Shown here: positions 4,989 to 5,542 of the stretch, piece by piece
How positions within the stretch are numbered: position 1 is the first letter of the stretch
Layout of the letters: each line of letters starts with the position of its first letter
From: Solirubrobacterales bacterium
GTDB lineage: Bacteria; Actinomycetota; Thermoleophilia; Solirubrobacterales; Solirubrobacteraceae
Reading direction: 5' to 3'
Length of the DNA stretch: 5,542 nt
Assembly (NCBI GenBank): GCA_025963955.1
Contig: JAOPZU010000487.1
Location: 1-5,542, forward strand
Program-made: the position numbers and the translations under genes
Notes under the pieces: generated by a model
Told to the model about the DNA's origin: nothing
The model's database searches: none
Seen by the model: the letters and a program-made list of their open reading frames with translations, nothing else

Positions 4989-5294
4989 TTAGCCGCCTCC
5001 AACGTTGACGTCGATGTGGTCTGTGCCGTCCCGGTCGATGACCGTCCTGACGACGCTGGCGGGGATGTCTGGCTCCCACAGGTTCACGGCGATCGCGAAC
5101 TCGTTGAGGTCCGCCCCGGACTGGCCGAACGTCGTGTCCGCGGTCCCGAAGCCGGGCAGGTCGACGCATCCACCGAGCGGATACGAGAGGACGAGCAGGG
5201 CGCGCTGCGCCTGATCCTGTGGGCTGTCCTGCTCGACGGTGAGGGCTTTGCCGTTGGCGAACCGGACGGGCCAGCGCATGTGCGGGACGCTCAT
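4989..5294 (-). CDS. Baseplate wedge protein, gp25/W-like (GPW_gp25 family)
   Basis: The 101-residue product has the layout of T4 gp25 / P2 gpW, a small wedge subunit that nucleates the sheath at the baseplate: a short basic start, 'ALTVEQDSPQDQAQRALLVL' (residues 17-36; the VEQDS..D..QR.L pattern is the family signature), then 'GGCVDLPGFG' (41-50, matching the usual 'GeR...PdFG'), a helix at about 60-72, and beta strands to the C-terminus. Length is normal for the family. The ATG at 5294 is chosen because it overlaps the upstream stop as ATGA and has AGGA about 9 nt upstream (5304-5307); an in-frame ATG at 5333 would lie deep in the upstream gene. The conserved EPR motif of the family appears as W-E-P-D (residues 73-76), so the arginine is replaced by aspartate. 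The downstream gene starts 3 nt after the stop. Confidence 0.88.
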   Translation of the reverse strand: MSVPHMRWPVRFANGKALTVEQDSPQDQAQRALLVLSYPLGGCVDLPGFGTADTTFGQSGADLNEFAIAVNLWEPDIPASVVRTVIDRDGTDHIDVNVGGG

Positions 5295-5542
5295 ACGCGC
5301 GTGTCCTGGAAGCCGCGGCCGAGCGGCCACCACATGAGGATCACGGGGTTGTCGCCGACCCCGTCAGCGTCCCCGGTGAACGTCACCCAACACCGGTCCC
5401 CAACAGCGGGCAGCAAGTGACGGGCGATGACATCAGCGGTCGTGTCACCCGTCTCGGTGGTCTCTAGGGTGCGGACGGTCCACGGGCACGGACCGAACTC
5501 GTTGACCCCTTCGTCGAACGAGTCGAGGTAGAAGTAAGCGCC
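5291..5542 (-). CDS. Baseplate spike/hub protein, OB-fold C-terminal part (partial)
   Basis: Only the last 83 residues are in the window; the 5' end lies beyond position 5542. The visible part reads well in one frame and ends in TGA. It contains a segment of the form 'LPAVGDRCWVTFTGD..GVGDNPVILMWWPLG' (spread over about residues 43-76 of the visible part), which fits the OB-fold of phage baseplate assembly protein V / gp5 N-terminal domains ('PevGd.VwV.F..Gd...PVi.Gww'). Known members sit at the tip of the tail tube and form the central spike or its adaptor. The protein stops just after the OB fold, so there is no room for a C-terminal beta-helix needle or a lysozyme domain; any such part would have to be upstream. 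Its stop overlaps the start of the gp25-like gene (ATGA), and the V-W-J-I order supports the call. The fold assignment is by pattern only. Confidence 0.6.
   Translation of the reverse strand, partial: GAYFYLDSFDEGVNEFGPCPWTVRTLETTETGDTTADVIARHLLPAVGDRCWVTFTGDADGVGDNPVILMWWPLGRGFQDTRV

Noticed and set aside
4411..5169. Second minus-strand open frame overlapping the Baseplate J and gp25-like genes
   Set aside because: Its product is Arg/Pro/Gly-rich frame-shifted translation; both overlapping genes have clear family signatures in other frames.
4989..5333. Upstream ATG at 5333 as the start of the gp25-like gene
   Set aside because: It lies inside the OB-fold gene and adds residues without family similarity; the ATG at 5294 overlaps the upstream stop and has an AGGA site.

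Overview
The window is a stretch of a tailed-phage (or prophage) late operon from a high-GC host, most likely an actinobacterium. Evidence for the host type is the very high GC content, strong G/C preference at third codon positions, GTG as well as ATG starts, and the style of the tail-fibre and membrane proteins. Every gene I can support lies on the minus strand, so transcription runs from position 5542 towards position 1. The large open frames on the plus strand are GC-rich shadows.

Reading in the direction of transcription, 5542 to 2944 is a contractile-tail baseplate block in the classical P2-like order V-W-J-I. It holds the C-terminal end of an OB-fold spike/hub protein (5291-5542, runs off the window), a gp25/W-like wedge protein (4989-5294), a Baseplate J protein (3564-4985) carrying an apparent extra domain near its C-terminus, and a P2 gpI-like protein (2944-3567). 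A tail fibre with repeated 'LGT..(x)AAAGND.R' motifs follows (1802-2944). These genes are packed with 1-4 nt overlaps or a 3 nt gap, which points to translational coupling. The gpV/W/J/I set implies a myovirus-type tail or a tail-derived particle (tailocin); the window cannot separate these.

From 1790 to 340 there is a second, less familiar block: a 127-residue single-span membrane protein, a 185-residue protein with one glycine-rich membrane span and a long coiled coil, and a 170-residue stand-alone GAF-domain protein whose start overlaps the coiled-coil gene by 8 nt. After this comes a 117 nt intergenic gap with strong inverted repeats that can fold as a three-way junction, and then a gene with the best Shine-Dalgarno sequence in the window. 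Its N-terminus looks like a peptidoglycan-binding domain (1-222, runs off the window), so it is probably the endolysin. The position between tail fibre and lysin suggests that the two membrane proteins belong to the lysis region, but neither is a recognised holin.

The most unusual content is the GAF protein coupled to a membrane-anchored coiled-coil protein just before the lysin, together with the structured gap between them and the lysin. The rest is a conventional baseplate and fibre module. No tRNA, CRISPR array, insertion sequence, integrase or attachment site was seen.
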